From positions 1 through 29,867 of the forward strand of contig MCFE01000861.1 in NCBI GenBank assembly GCA_002104905.1: a DNA stretch of 29,867 nt. The letters run 5' to 3'. Each line of letters starts with the position of its first letter. Position 1 is the first letter of the stretch. The DNA is from Basidiobolus meristosporus CBS 931.73. Its lineage: Eukaryota > Basidiobolomycota > Basidiobolomycetes > Basidiobolales > Basidiobolaceae. Below are positions 1 through 9,941 of the stretch, in pieces. Below the pieces are notes generated by a model. It did no database searches, was not told the DNA's origin, and saw only the letters and a list, made by a program, of their open reading frames with translations. A program made the position numbers and the translations under genes.

Positions 1-1349
1 TCTCAAACAAAAGGACTTGACTATACTGAGACCTTTGCACCAGTAGCCAAGTTTAATTCCATCAGATTAATATTGGCTATTGCAGCCAAATATAAGTTTT
101 TTATTCATCAAATGGATGTAAAAACTGCATTTTGAATGGAGAACTTGATGAGGATGTGTATATGGACCAGCCTGATGGGTTTGTTGACCAATGATAACCC
201 CCATTTGGTCTGCAAGCTTAAAAGTCACTATATGGTCTCAAACAATCACCAAGAGCCTGGAATTGCAAGATAGATTCTTATTTGGAATCTTTGAGTTTCA
301 AAAGAAGTAATGCTGACTATAGTATATACTATAAGCCAGATAGAGCAAATCCAGTTCTATTAGCTCTATATGTGGATGATCTTATTATAGCCACCAATAA
401 CCTAGAAACATTGGAAGAGACTAAATCCAGCCTATCTAAGGAGTTCAAGATGTCCAATCTAGGAGAACTTAGTTACTACTTAGGGATTAAGTTCTCCATA
501 GACAGAAGTACCCAGACTATCACCCTAAGCCAATCCAAGTATATTCAAGATATACTAAAGAAGTACAAAATGGAAGACTGTAAACCGGCAGCTACCCCAA
601 TGGAGACAAACCTTAACTTGGTCAAAACTCAACCAAATCAAGAGAGCTTGGTGCCATCTGAAAGCCCTGACTTTCCTTATCAATCTATGGTTGGCAGTCT
701 GATGTATATCATGCTTGGAACACGTCCAGATATCTCATATTCAGTGGGAGTTGTCAGCCAACATAATCAGAACTATGGATCTGATCATATTGCAGCAGTT
801 AAGCGGATTTTTAGATACCTAAAAGGAACTGCTGATATTTGCTTAAGATACACTTATAAGGACTCAGAACAAGATCTTGTGGGATACTCTGATGCAGATT
901 GGGGACGAAATTTAGAAGACAGAAGATCCACCACAGGATACACCTTTCTTTACTGTAAAGGAGCAATTTCATGGAATTCAAGAAAGCAACCAACCATAGC
1001 ACTTTCTACTACAGAGGCAGAGTATATGGCAGCCTGTGAAGCTACAAAAGAAGCAATGTGGCTAAGAAAACTCTTAACAGATTTAGGCCTATGTCAAAAA
1101 ACATCTATTACTTTATTTCAAGATAATCAAGGATGTATACAATTAGGTAGAAATCCAACTTTTCATGCTAGAACCAAGCACATAGATATTAGACATCATT
1201 TCATACGTGAAGCTATAGAGAATAACTTAGTGAGCTTAGTTTACTGTCCTACAGATGAAATGATTGCAGACATATTTACCAAACCATTAGCTAGAGACAA
1301 GTTTGAATATCTTAGGTCAAAATTAGGACTAGTCAGTATGAGCATTTAG
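1..1349 (+). pseudogene. Copia (Ty1/copia) pol, 3' part: RT and RNase H, frame-broken near its start
   Basis: This is the 3' half of a copia-type polyprotein running in from the left edge. Bases 1-135 encode the RT entry region ([14 protein letters not shown]). A one-base loss near 131, an extra T near 191 and a missing A near 222 then break the frame three times. From about 227 to 1349 the frame is open. It carries SLYGLKQSPRAW-type RT sequence, the catalytic YVDD box at 369-380, the YLGIKF motif, the PDISY motif, and an RNase H domain with SDADWG, STTEAEYMA and QDNQG acidic residues. It ends in the usual IFTKPL box and a stop at 1347-1349. The plus-strand LTR follows 11 bases later. The element belongs to the same family as the cluster at 11-21 kb. 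The 3' domain looks recently functional, but the three breaks make the copy non-autonomous unless it is rescued in trans. Confidence 0.93.
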
Positions 1350-1360
1350 CTGAGTGGGAG
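1350..1360 (+). promoter_or_regulatory. Polypurine tract of the copia element
   Basis: The purine-rich stretch GAGTGGGAG lies directly before the LTR start. This is the expected position for the plus-strand DNA primer in an LTR retroelement. The same tract precedes other LTRs of the family, for example as CTCCCACTC at 14709-14717 for the minus-strand element. Confidence 0.75.
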
Positions 1361-1709
1361 TGTTGTAAAATTTGTATTTCCACCTAAATATTCACCTAAC
1401 TTAGTCACTTAGATCATCACCTTCAAATCCTAGAGAATACTCACCAAATTCCTTGTCGGGATTTACTTAGAATATTTTTCACCAAAATGCCAGGTACCCA
1501 GAACATGAAAATTCTCAAAGTTGTCCAAACAGCCCCAAACTTTGCACACATGTTCTTGGGACCTTCCTTAACCTATTCTACGTGTTTGTAATGCCAAGAC
1601 CAGGTAAAAGTATAAATACTACTTTTACATTCAATAAATCATTAAGTGAAAACCACATAATTTACTTGTTCTCCCAATCACTTCCAATATCTCCAAGACT
1701 CTTACAACA
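1361..1709 (+). repeat. 3' LTR of the first copia element
   Basis: This 349-bp LTR begins TGTTGTAA and ends TTACAACA, so the termini form an 8-base inverted repeat with TG...CA ends. It contains a TATA box (TATAAAT, 1611-1617) and a polyadenylation-type AATAAA at 1633-1638, consistent with a U3-R-U5 layout. It is the clearest reference copy for all other LTRs in the window. The 5 bases after it are AAAAG, but the matching 5' flank lies outside the window. An apparent ORF at 1582-1878 runs through this LTR and is not a gene. Confidence 0.93.
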
Positions 1710-1949
1710 AAAAGTACCCCTCCAGTTATTTACCAGCTTATTGCAAGACTCTTCTTCCCTTCTAGTTACAAACTTCTTCAAGAGATACTATAGTGAGCTA
1801 GCAGTCGTGCTATATTCTCCTCTAGACTTTGATATTGAGGATATTTGGGAAAAAGTAAAGTCCATGTTTACCTTGTAGGCTTTCTACATCACAGATATCC
1901 ATATTCCAACTTGGTTTCCTTATTTATGACCTAAATAAAGACTTTACCC

Positions 1950-2040
1950 TTTAGTGATTATCATCCCCCTAACCTTAAGTAAAACTCATGATCCACTTAT
2001 TCTCCCAATCACTTCTAGTATATCCAAAGTTCTTCCAACA
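1950..2040 (+). repeat. Diverged remnant of a copia LTR 3' end
   Basis: The segment ends with TTCTCCCAATCACTTC, then a TATATCCAAAG stretch and TTCTTCCAACA. This matches the U5 end of the family LTR with several substitutions. The upstream half is too degraded to delimit. Bases 1710-1949 hold no recognisable gene. Confidence 0.55.
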
Positions 2041-3240
2041 TTTGTGATATTTATGCCCTCACCCTCAGCTACTACACAAAATTAATCTATCATCAATTGG
2101 GGGACATCTGCTATCTTGAGTTGCAACAATGCCAAAGCTGAAAGTATTCATGTCATCATCTTAGGAACTATAATGACTTAGCATGAACCTACAGTGAGCA
2201 CATACAACAATATCTGCTTTGGCTTTTACTGCTCCCTATCACCAAGAACTACTTCTATATGATATCTACCATAGGTGACTTTGGCTACATCAATAACATA
2301 CCTGCTTTTCCCCATTGTAAATAATGTAATTGTTGTAGCTGAGCCCAATGGGCAGAAAGCATCATGTTTGATTTGCTCTGGCTATCTGTAGATTCTAGCA
2401 GGTTCTCAGCTCTGCCTTGCCATCTACTAACCAATAATCCTAACATCCTAACAAATTGTTTAAATATAATGGCGATCAAGTCAAAAAATTGAGTACAGTT
2501 TTGTATTTCAAGAGGCAGATGAAATCTCATAGATAACACGGGATTATCCTTAGAGCAGCATTTATTGTTTTGATGGATTTATCACAGTTACAGATAATAT
2601 TCTGATGACATCGGCGAGGAATCATTACTAGGTTGTCCTTTACTTGCTCCATACTTTGTAGAGTCTTTACCTTGATCTCTGGCTCTACATACTTTAATGC
2701 CACTATACCCCTCGCCGCTAATAGCCTATGGGTCTGCATAGGAATCCGTTTCATTTACTTTGAATTTATGTTCAATAAATAAGCGCAGAGACTTAGAAGT
2801 ATTATCAAAAGGTAGAGGAGATAGCACTTATGCAACAATGTCTGGTGCACACTAATGCATTCACTCTGCATCCATACACTGTACGCTAGGGAACATATTG
2901 AACGTTATCTTATAAGCATGCAGCATCTTTGAACTCCTCAGAGAGGGTAATTGATATGGAAATACTTGCTTGTGGACCAATGCTAAGTTTGGCCAAAGCA
3001 TTGATGCCCGCTCGTCTAAAAAAAGCAGTAGGCTTCTGGACTAAAGCTGGATACACATATAGAGTCAGCATTTATCCAACTGGAACATATAAACTGAGTT
3101 ATAGAAAATTGAGCCGAAAAGGACATTAGTTCACAAGTAACAAGGACCAAACGGGATTGGCTGGCTAACAGAAAAAGAGTCAGGATTATGCAATATCACA
3201 ACCCGATTGATAAATGGAGTATGTGATTGAAATTCCACAT
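2041..3240. other. Unassigned stretch with weak minus-strand relic frames
   Basis: I recognise no gene here. Short open frames lie on the minus strand (2754-2527 and 2539-2285), overlap in different frames and are interrupted by stops. This would fit a decayed retroelement or transposon ORF, but no motif confirms it. A 66-codon plus-strand ORF at 2929-3129 shows no family feature. I leave all of these unnamed. Confidence 0.4.
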
Positions 3241-3489
3241 TTAGGCAACTGTTCAATATTCCTCATTTAGGCAGTACCGCGAGACATTGGCTGGAACCAT
3301 CCACCATTTTTACGGATTACACTCTAAGCTGTCGCGAAACAACAGCTGGCAATAGAAGAATCAAGAAACGAATCCAGACTCGACCCATTTGAGTGCTTCT
3401 ACTCATTCTTTGTGTCTAGTAGCGAAAAAAACCACACACTTCTCAGGACTCGTGAGAGATCTGATAACACTTATCTGATTCTTCAACTT

Positions 3490-3498
3490 CTATATATA
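3490..3498 (+). promoter_or_regulatory. TATA box of the iron permease gene
   Basis: CTATATATA sits about 40-48 bases before the ATG at 3538. The leader contains an A-rich context (AACAACAATG) immediately before the start codon, a favourable fungal start context. The upstream 250 bases are intergenic and hold no ORF of note. Confidence 0.6.
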
Positions 3499-3537
3499 CT
3501 GCTTGGTTATACCAATATCATATCATAAGCAACAACA

Positions 3538-5055
3538 ATGACTTCGTATCGAAGTGGCTTTTATACAGCTATAAGCGCACCCGGAAGGCAGCATTCCGTT
3601 CAAGCCTCTGCGCCAACCCAATTTGTTACCAGCTATGATAAGGAGAAAGTTACTATCATTGGCGAAGAGCTTCCGAGAAGCCTGAAGCTTTACAGCCCTG
3701 AGGCCAAAAAGTCTCTGGGAGGGCGATTCTTCGACACTATTACCCAGTACGCTGGCTCGAGAATGATCTTTCTGGTTACGCTGATTATCTTGATTGTATG
3801 GGCAATTCTTGGCATAGTCTTTGGCGCACCGGAAAATTGGCAGATCGCAATGCAGGATGGAAGCTCGATCCAGTGTTATATATCGGATACTCTCTTAATG
3901 CGCCAGCAGCAAAATCACTGCCACAGACTGCTATCAGTTATAGCCCAGCTGCGCTCGAGGAACGCGACTTTCAGGCGACTACTGAGTGGCATTCCTGTCT
4001 GTCGGAACCCTGTTGACTTGGACAAGGCAACGCAAGAACCCAAAGATGATGTAGGGGATGCGGTGAAATTACCCGTTGAGAACTGGTTCGATAGGTGCTG
4101 CAATTGGGTATCAATGGCAGTGGGCTCTATCTACTCTCTCATCATCTACTGGATGGGGATTTTCGCATGGATCGGGACAGGACAAGTGCTTGGGTGGAGT
4201 GATCTCTGGCAGCTCTATATAAACACCGCAGTTGCTGTCGAACTCACCTTCACCTCTATGTTCCTACAAAATACTCGCCGCCGCCACATGGAGTATTTCG
4301 AAAAGTGTCTCAAATCAATCATGAAGGCTGATTGCGAACTGGAAATTCTCCTTCGCCAGATGACTGGTGACAATGAGTCCAACCCGATCATTGAAATCAA
4401 GCCTCACAAGGTGAGCCGTGGTGTCCGATCCATTGACTACTACGCAGATGTGATTGGCTCGGGGATTGGAGCCATCATATCAACCGCCGTGTTTATTCTC
4501 TGGATTGCGATAGGGAATTATATGCAATGGGACTCCAACTGGTGGCTGATCATCGGAACTTACACCGGCCTGGTCGGCTTTGTGGATGGATTTGTATTAC
4601 GAAACGTATATTTCCGTCAGGATACCATTTTGAACGAGCAATTTGATGTTCTCGTGGACTCTGACCTGGCATTGTTTCAGACTTTGGGCCTACCGCTACC
4701 GGAAGAACAACTGTATTGCAAAAAAACCCTGATTTACAGAGTGAGCCATTGCATGGGTGTGGTTTGCTCTATGCCAGGTGCAGTGCTAGCTTCGCTGATG
4801 ACGATTGTAGCCCTGTTGTGTATTGCTAGCGGCATGCACTGGAATCAAACAGGGCAACTCATTTGCAATACACCAACGATGATCATCGAAGGATTTCTAC
4901 TGATAGTGTTGATTCAAGCACATAACATGGCAAACACTAAGCGTAGAGTGCAGCTACATGACATCCTAACCAGAAGACTCAAACTACTTCAACATGTGCG
5001 CTCGGTCCTTGGAAAAGAGGGGAGCATTCATACTAGCGGGAAAACAAATCACTAG
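3538..5055 (+). CDS. Low-affinity iron permease, Fet4 family
   Basis: This single-exon gene encodes 505 residues, close to the length of yeast Fet4 (about 550). The family imports ferrous iron, and in yeast also copper and zinc, with low affinity across the plasma membrane. The protein has a soluble N-terminus of about 70 residues and then four hydrophobic hairpins, at about 76-122, 194-243, 307-354 and 409-461. Each hairpin has the same plan: G/S-rich helix, a central W or C with G, a loop with W and Q, then a second helix. The first hairpin carries the typical WQIAMQDGSS stretch and a run MRQQQN; the second has LQNTRRRH. Basic or acidic cytosolic linkers separate the hairpins. The ATG is well placed after a TATA box and the frame has no break. 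Assignment to the family is firm. The metal preference is inferred from the family only. Confidence 0.88.
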   Translation: MTSYRSGFYTAISAPGRQHSVQASAPTQFVTSYDKEKVTIIGEELPRSLKLYSPEAKKSLGGRFFDTITQYAGSRMIFLVTLIILIVWAILGIVFGAPENWQIAMQDGSSIQCYISDTLLMRQQQNHCHRLLSVIAQLRSRNATFRRLLSGIPVCRNPVDLDKATQEPKDDVGDAVKLPVENWFDRCCNWVSMAVGSIYSLIIYWMGIFAWIGTGQVLGWSDLWQLYINTAVAVELTFTSMFLQNTRRRHMEYFEKCLKSIMKADCELEILLRQMTGDNESNPIIEIKPHKVSRGVRSIDYYADVIGSGIGAIISTAVFILWIAIGNYMQWDSNWWLIIGTYTGLVGFVDGFVLRNVYFRQDTILNEQFDVLVDSDLALFQTLGLPLPEEQLYCKKTLIYRVSHCMGVVCSMPGAVLASLMTIVALLCIASGMHWNQTGQLICNTPTMIIEGFLLIVLIQAHNMANTKRRVQLHDILTRRLKLLQHVRSVLGKEGSIHTSGKTNH

Positions 5056-5075
5056 TGTATATCTCCAGTACATTT

Positions 5076-5107
5076 ACAGTCCATCCACAGTCCATCCACA
5101 GTCCATT
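5076..5107 (+). repeat. 11-bp tandem repeat, about 2.9 copies
   Basis: The unit ACAGTCCATCC is repeated twice exactly and a third time with a changed end. It lies just after the permease stop codon, in its probable 3' untranslated region. Confidence 0.85.
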
Positions 5108-5743
5108 AACTCTGGATTGCATTCACCACAATAAACTAATTCTAGATTGCACATGACAACCTGGCCAAATACTAGATGGAATGTTCCTCAGTAGGCTCTC
5201 TACTCGTCCAAGAGTTGACTAATTTGTATTAATTGCTAAACCTAGATTGCCTACGATTGATTGAGTCCAGGCATTTCTGACCATCCAGCTCACCACATTC
5301 CGGATGTTAGTCGATTAATCAACCATGATTGATCATCATACTGCCATGCTACACTTCCATGTCTACTCATCAGCACCAGATCCACACATGAATGCTCGAA
5401 GTACAATGGTAAGATAAATCCTACTAAGCTTCAGGAATTGTTATAAACAATCTTCCCACACCACATTGCCATTATGATGGCTTATAAGCCTCCAAGCTAT
5501 ATTGAAGCTCTGTAGATGCTTATATGTGGTATATGCATGTTACATTCAGGGAATATTTCTTTATGAGAATTCCTGCAAAGCAAATATTGCTCACACAGAA
5601 AGACCTTAGAAACAATGAAAGCATGTTGAAAACAGGGTTGTATTGCTGAACTACAGTCCCCGCAATGATATAGACCTCTCTCACCAAACGATACTAACAT
5701 TTGAGCCAGTTAGAGCTTAGATAAGACGCTTTCATATATCATT

Positions 5744-5823
5744 ATTAGGGAAATTCGGATTGTACAGACCATCTAGCAGTAACATTAGGGAGTTTCGGAT
5801 TGTACAGGCCTTCTAGCAACGAC
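5744..5823 (+). repeat. 40-bp direct repeat, two copies
   Basis: Copy one starts at 5744 and copy two at 5784, both beginning ATTAGGGA. By hand count they match at about 33 of 40 positions, and both contain TTCGGATTGTACAG. The pair lies about 70 bases before an orphan TATA box, so it could be a duplicated upstream control element. That role is inference. Confidence 0.75.
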
Positions 5824-5894
5824 AGAAGTTAACCCAGGACTGATTATCTCCACGCCTCTTGACTAACCACATTGCTCATTTCAACTCCGTCGAG

Positions 5895-5966
5895 ATATAA
5901 ATAGACGGACGTAACATTCACCGAATAAGCAATAGAATTATCAGCCCCAATAGTTGACAACTAATG
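5895..5966 (+). promoter_or_regulatory. Orphan core promoter with nearby ATG
   Basis: TATAAATAG at 5895-5903 lies about 60 bases before an ATG at 5964, the same geometry as at the real genes in this window. The ATG opens a frame of only 9 codons, ending TAG. Possible splice donors follow (GTAACG near 6007 and GTAAGT near 6121). It may mark a spliced gene, a non-coding transcript or a dead promoter. Confidence 0.3.
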
Positions 5967-7027
5967 GCCTCCATGAAAGAGAAAGCCATCTAGCCAAAAG
6001 ACAAAGGTAACGACCCAACCAGAAGACTCGTAGCTATCTAGCGGCAGCAGGACGGACTGACCAGATTAAGTATTCATTTCAAATCAGCGATACCACAGTT
6101 CCAGCTCGTCCTTCTGAAACGGTAAGTGGGGCGCAAAAGATTAAAGTTTGCAAACGGGGAATAACATTGATTGCGAACCAATACTGACGCAATGATTGGA
6201 TGCTCAGATATACGTCATTTGTGGTATTATGAAGATCCGTGCTCGATCATCCCTCCAAATGGCACTTAGATAAACGCTTCTATAGAAAGGTAACCTGTAG
6301 AGTAACAAATATGACGGTCGCATTGAAAATCAAACCACGACATCCACGGTTATTTGACATTTCTAAAATAGGTATTGACTAGACTATTTTGTGGCAATCT
6401 GGAAATAGCGCGTTGGTCATGCTTAAGGAAGAACCTAGATTATCTGCTGGGAGTGCGATAGAGATTGGATAGCATTCGTGATACAAAGCGCCTGACTTGA
6501 ATCCCAGAATTCCAACATGAAAAGAACCCTGCTAGGTATCCTGTTTACACCCACACTTCTTCATGGAAAACTTTGCTCATCTCGCTACTTTTGCTGCTAA
6601 AGAGGCCCCAAGTAGTTGCTTGGTTTGTTTTCTTCAATTTTGGCTTTAGCTTGCGTAGCCCCTTAATCTCTAAATTCAACGAATTCCTATAAATGAGTTA
6701 ACTCCTGTTCAACCAACCCGCAGAATCCCGGGTCTAGATTCTTGTCCTTCGTGATGAATATAAGTGGAAGGAATATATTCTGGATCTGTCCTCCTCAGTC
6801 AAATGTCCTGGAATGAGTATCGTGGCCACTCTTACCCCACTAGGAGTGTGGTGATGGGGCGCTCAGTTGCAAGGTCATGTGCCCAATGATTAAAGTTGAG
6901 CAATGGTGCTGGGTTCCGATGGAATGTTCTCTCAGCGTCTATAGTATTGGAGGGCCACCATGAAATTCGCTTAATTTAGAATCATTCAAATCAAAGTATT
7001 AAGCATAAAATGGATGTTCCTATTGCA

Positions 7028-7063
7028 GCAGTAATCGAAGCAGTAATCGATGTAGTAATCGAT
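7028..7063 (+). repeat. 12-bp tandem repeat, three copies
   Basis: GCAGTAATCGAA, GCAGTAATCGAT and GTAGTAATCGAT follow one another without a gap. They lie about 300 bases upstream of the zinc-finger start codon. The ATCGAT core is palindromic, so the array could be a cluster of factor sites, but that is inference. Confidence 0.85.
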
Positions 7064-7300
7064 GGTCTTCCTAAGCGCTTATTGGATTTATCGGGCCAAT
7101 ACCCATTGCGAACAAATTTTTTGACACTTTTAATTTAGTGAATAGAGTACCGAGTATTGACCTAGTGTTGACCTAGCTCTTGTTACTCAAACCTATCAAG
7201 TCCCGGCTACATGACCATGACTATTGGATACACTATACTGGATTGATAATGGGGACAAACACTTGATTTGCAAATGCTTATTTGTGCAACCAGACTGAGA

Positions 7301-7309
7301 GATAAAAGG
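7301..7309 (+). promoter_or_regulatory. TATA-like element of the zinc-finger gene
   Basis: GATAAAAGG lies about 57 bases before the ATG at 7366. The leader between them is pyrimidine-rich (for example CTTTCATTCCTCGCACTC), as is common ahead of fungal start codons. Confidence 0.45.
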
Positions 7310-7365
7310 CTGGCGTAGGTTCTTCTAGTCATTGTTTACTTTCATTCCTCGCACTCACCTCCGCA

Positions 7366-8370
7366 ATGCCGCTCCCACAATCAGCAAATTGCTCCTATAT
7401 ATCCACATCCAAAGCCCATGATGCAAATATCGAAGACTGGCTGTATGCGGACATGAACTGCATACCTGTAGTTCCCAACAACTTCGATCACATTCCTTAC
7501 ATTGGTCTTACTGAGTGTATCGACAGACCTCGAATCGCTTCTGTCAGCATACCTATCCAGAGCAATGACACTGGACTACTTGGTCATCAGCCTAATAGAA
7601 AGCGTGCAAGCATGCCATATCTAGGCTCTAATGGCCAATATATCCACTCTCCTAATCCTGAGCACTCACAAGATCACCTAATCCCAGCCATGGACACATC
7701 GCTCTTTTACCAGCACACTGACGCCAATGAGGCCAACTCCTTCTGCCTTGCGTCGGAATTTAGCTCTAGTGGATCTGCTTCCCCAGATCCATCACCGCAA
7801 TTCGACTCTCTTTTTGACGCAACCGCTGCCTCCATCGAGTTCATCGGAGATCAGAAACAGGACATAAGCTCCAATCACTTCCTTAATCAAGCACAATATG
7901 CCAAGGACATCAGCATCTTCAATGCTACAGAAAAAGCCGATAGCTACGACAGGCAGCCGACATTAAACAAAGCCATCTTCGATTCTATGCCCACTAAGAT
8001 CAAGTTCATCCATTGCAATCCATCCAAAGGAATCCACTCATCTACTGCCAAAGCACTACAGTACTACCCAGGGGTCGTGAATGACCCCAGAACAAGAGGC
8101 ATAGAAGGCTTGAACCTTCCATTCACCGTTCTTGATAGTTTCGACTCACAGACCAACAGCCACAAAGACGGAAAAGACAAGAAAGGCCACTTGTGCCCAT
8201 ACTGCTCCCGCCATTTCCGCCGTCGACACGACCTTCATAGACACATTCGCCTTCATACTGGGGAAAGGCCCTACAGCTGCGACATCTGTACGAAAGCATT
8301 CTACCGTACAGACGCACTGAAGAGACACTACCGTTCGGAACACAAAATCCTGTTGCCCCCCAAGTCCTGA
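7366..8370 (+). CDS. C2H2 zinc-finger transcription factor
   Basis: This single-exon gene encodes a 334-residue protein with two adjacent classical C2H2 fingers at its C-terminus. Finger one uses Cys277, Cys280, His293 and His297. Finger two uses Cys305, Cys308, His321 and His326 with a four-residue last spacing. They are joined by the canonical linker TGERPY. The first 260 residues are low in predicted order and rich in S, N, D and P, typical of an activation or docking region. A small basic patch NRKR lies at 77-80. A lysine-rich stretch (DGKDKKG, 268-274) precedes finger one. Paired C-terminal fingers after a long disordered region occur in fungal stress and calcium regulators such as Msn2 and Crz1, but the helix residues (RRHDLHRH, RTDALKRH) do not let me assign an ortholog. 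It probably binds DNA in the nucleus. Long antisense ORFs under the fingers are shadows. Confidence 0.88.
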   Translation: MPLPQSANCSYISTSKAHDANIEDWLYADMNCIPVVPNNFDHIPYIGLTECIDRPRIASVSIPIQSNDTGLLGHQPNRKRASMPYLGSNGQYIHSPNPEHSQDHLIPAMDTSLFYQHTDANEANSFCLASEFSSSGSASPDPSPQFDSLFDATAASIEFIGDQKQDISSNHFLNQAQYAKDISIFNATEKADSYDRQPTLNKAIFDSMPTKIKFIHCNPSKGIHSSTAKALQYYPGVVNDPRTRGIEGLNLPFTVLDSFDSQTNSHKDGKDKKGHLCPYCSRHFRRRHDLHRHIRLHTGERPYSCDICTKAFYRTDALKRHYRSEHKILLPPKS

Positions 8371-8955
8371 AATGGTTGTCCATTCGATATTCTTTTTTGT
8401 GTGTTATTAGATATTATATTTATACATGTGACGTTTAGATCTTGTTTTATGTAGCGGTGATAGAACCAAACAGTGGTCTGTACATGCTTCAGCTGAAGCA
8501 TTGTTCCTTACATCACCGCAGGTTTATATTGTAAATATCCCTCAAATGATTAAATAATTCTTTCGCTCGGAATTCCAATCGAAAAAATGCCTGTTGATTT
8601 ATAATCCCATGGCCCTGTCCCACCCAGCGTTTGTTTCCTCCTCTGCTGTCGTCTGTCACACCGACCAACTATATGGTCAGCTGTATTACTATTCAGCTGT
8701 CCGGTGTACCACTCAACAACCTTCTGTACATTCACCGCATCGTCGTCTGTATTACGAGCCTACCCAACGCTGGATGTTGATGTATATGCATTTCATACCT
8801 AATGGACTTGTATCATTGCGAGTCTTCACATGACCCGTATCTCACATTCTGCCAAATATACATTTCGCACAGCCCCAATTGTTGCCTTGCCTAGGGAAAA
8901 TTAGTGGAAGATCCCGATAAGGCGATCGCGAGTATGACGTCTAGTCAACACGCTA
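8371..8955. other. Zinc-finger 3' flank and intergenic DNA
   Basis: The first 100 bases are AT-rich (TATTATATTTATACATG) and probably contain the mRNA end of the zinc-finger gene. Beyond that I see only short ORFs without features, including one at 8594-8833. Confidence 0.5.
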
Positions 8956-9819
8956 TTGAATGGTGGCTTGAACCCATTGACACGACGAGCCTTCACTCTG
9001 GACCAAATGAATTACAAGAGAATGGGCCAGGAGATGGTCATTCTTGGCTTCCAAAAATGGCAACAGGATATTCGAATCGGGGGTGTAGTGTGGGTGTTTC
9101 AGAAACTTCCAAAAAGACGGGTTATCGATGCATGTTGGGAACCAGATCTCACCTGGATTCATTGGATGAGTGTTGAGTTGCTCGATCCAAATATGGAGGG
9201 GATACCTTTCTAGGATGCCCTCGTCCAAGTCGCGACGGAGAAACATCTTCTCGCGCATCCATTGATATGAAGATTACACAATGGGGAAGAAACCTGTTGG
9301 CCAGTAGAACCAACCATCGTACCACAAAGCGTGTCATGGCCAGTGTAATGTTTGTTACACGAATGTGAGATCATTAACCAACTGCATGGATATCGAAAAA
9401 TGGTGGTGAACTTCACACGAGGCCAACCAGTTTATAGAAATCGACCCTGAAAAATCGGATTCCAGTCCGGACCAAAAGATGCTTTCGGAGATCAGATAGA
9501 TGAAATTTTCTCTACACACTTGGATTCGGATAATGTAGATAAGGAATTTTTCATGAATCATCACATCTTACTTGTAACCTTCGGATTTTCAATATATATG
9601 GGCCTGGTCAAGATAAAGAATCGACTTATGGGATTAGAAATGTTTGTGATTTATTTGATGGCGCTCATTTATGCAATCGAGAACCCATGTGATTCAGTCA
9701 AGCTTTGTACACTTCAAATGATCGGGGACATATTAGGCAATGGTGTGGAAGCAATGAAAGCAATGGTGTGGAAGCAAGCAATAGCTCCTCAAAGTTTCCT
9801 TCCTAAAAAGGTTGGTTGA
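8956..9819 (+). pseudogene. Possible decayed protein gene of unknown family
   Basis: One plus-strand frame runs about 288 codons from 8956 to 9819 with only four internal stops (9211 TAG, 9268 TGA, about 9346 TAA, about 9448 TGA). Between the stops it reads like protein, for example IGGVVWVFQKLPKRR, EIINQLHGYRKMVVNFTRGQ and GDQIDEIFSTHLDSDN. The last part is hydrophobic. Preceding codons in another frame (8904-8990) also look coding, which suggests an early frameshift. A 23-bp tandem duplication at 9737-9782 shifts the frame near the end. I do not recognise the family. A competing reading is the uninterrupted 101-codon minus-strand ORF at 9258-8953, which also has plausible codon use. Only one strand can be real, and I favour the plus strand for its length. 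Confidence 0.35.
9737..9782 (+). repeat. 23-bp tandem duplication
   Basis: GCAATGGTGTGGAAGC is followed by 7 bases and then repeated at 9760. The period of 23 is not a multiple of three, so it would shift any frame read through it. It lies inside the possible pseudogene. Confidence 0.85.
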
Positions 9820-9941
9820 TGCGCAGGTCATTCTATTGAATGCAGAACGGTGGATGCGCAGCTCGAAGGCCACAACAGCCCCGTTCTATTGTGTGCACTA
9901 TAGTATTCCTCATTGATCGCATGTAATGAAATCTGATCTGG

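Larger units (their letters stand above)
5056..7300. other. Long intergenic region without a recognised gene
   Basis: About 2.2 kb separate the permease stop from the zinc-finger promoter. I see no ORF with family features on either strand. The region holds three short tandem repeats and an orphan TATA/ATG pair, listed separately. A 27-codon ORF at 6517-6600 begins with a hydrophobic, signal-like stretch (MKRTLLGILF) but has no other support. Confidence 0.6.

Noticed and set aside
215-232. Programmed frameshift at CTTAAAAG in RT
   Set aside because: It does not fit a standard slippery heptamer in frame, and two other frame breaks lie just upstream, so a plain deletion is simpler.
6517-6600. 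27-codon ORF with signal-like start
   Set aside because: It is too short, with no promoter, cysteine pattern or splice support.
7141-7175. TTGACCTAG written twice near 7157-7173
   Set aside because: It is a short direct repeat with only two units; noted but not given a role.
8123-8383. 86-codon minus-strand ORF under the zinc fingers
   Set aside because: It is the antisense shadow of the conserved C2H2 region.
9070-9085. TTCGAATC resembling a tRNA T-loop
   Set aside because: There is no matching stem, A box or acceptor arm nearby, so not a tRNA gene.
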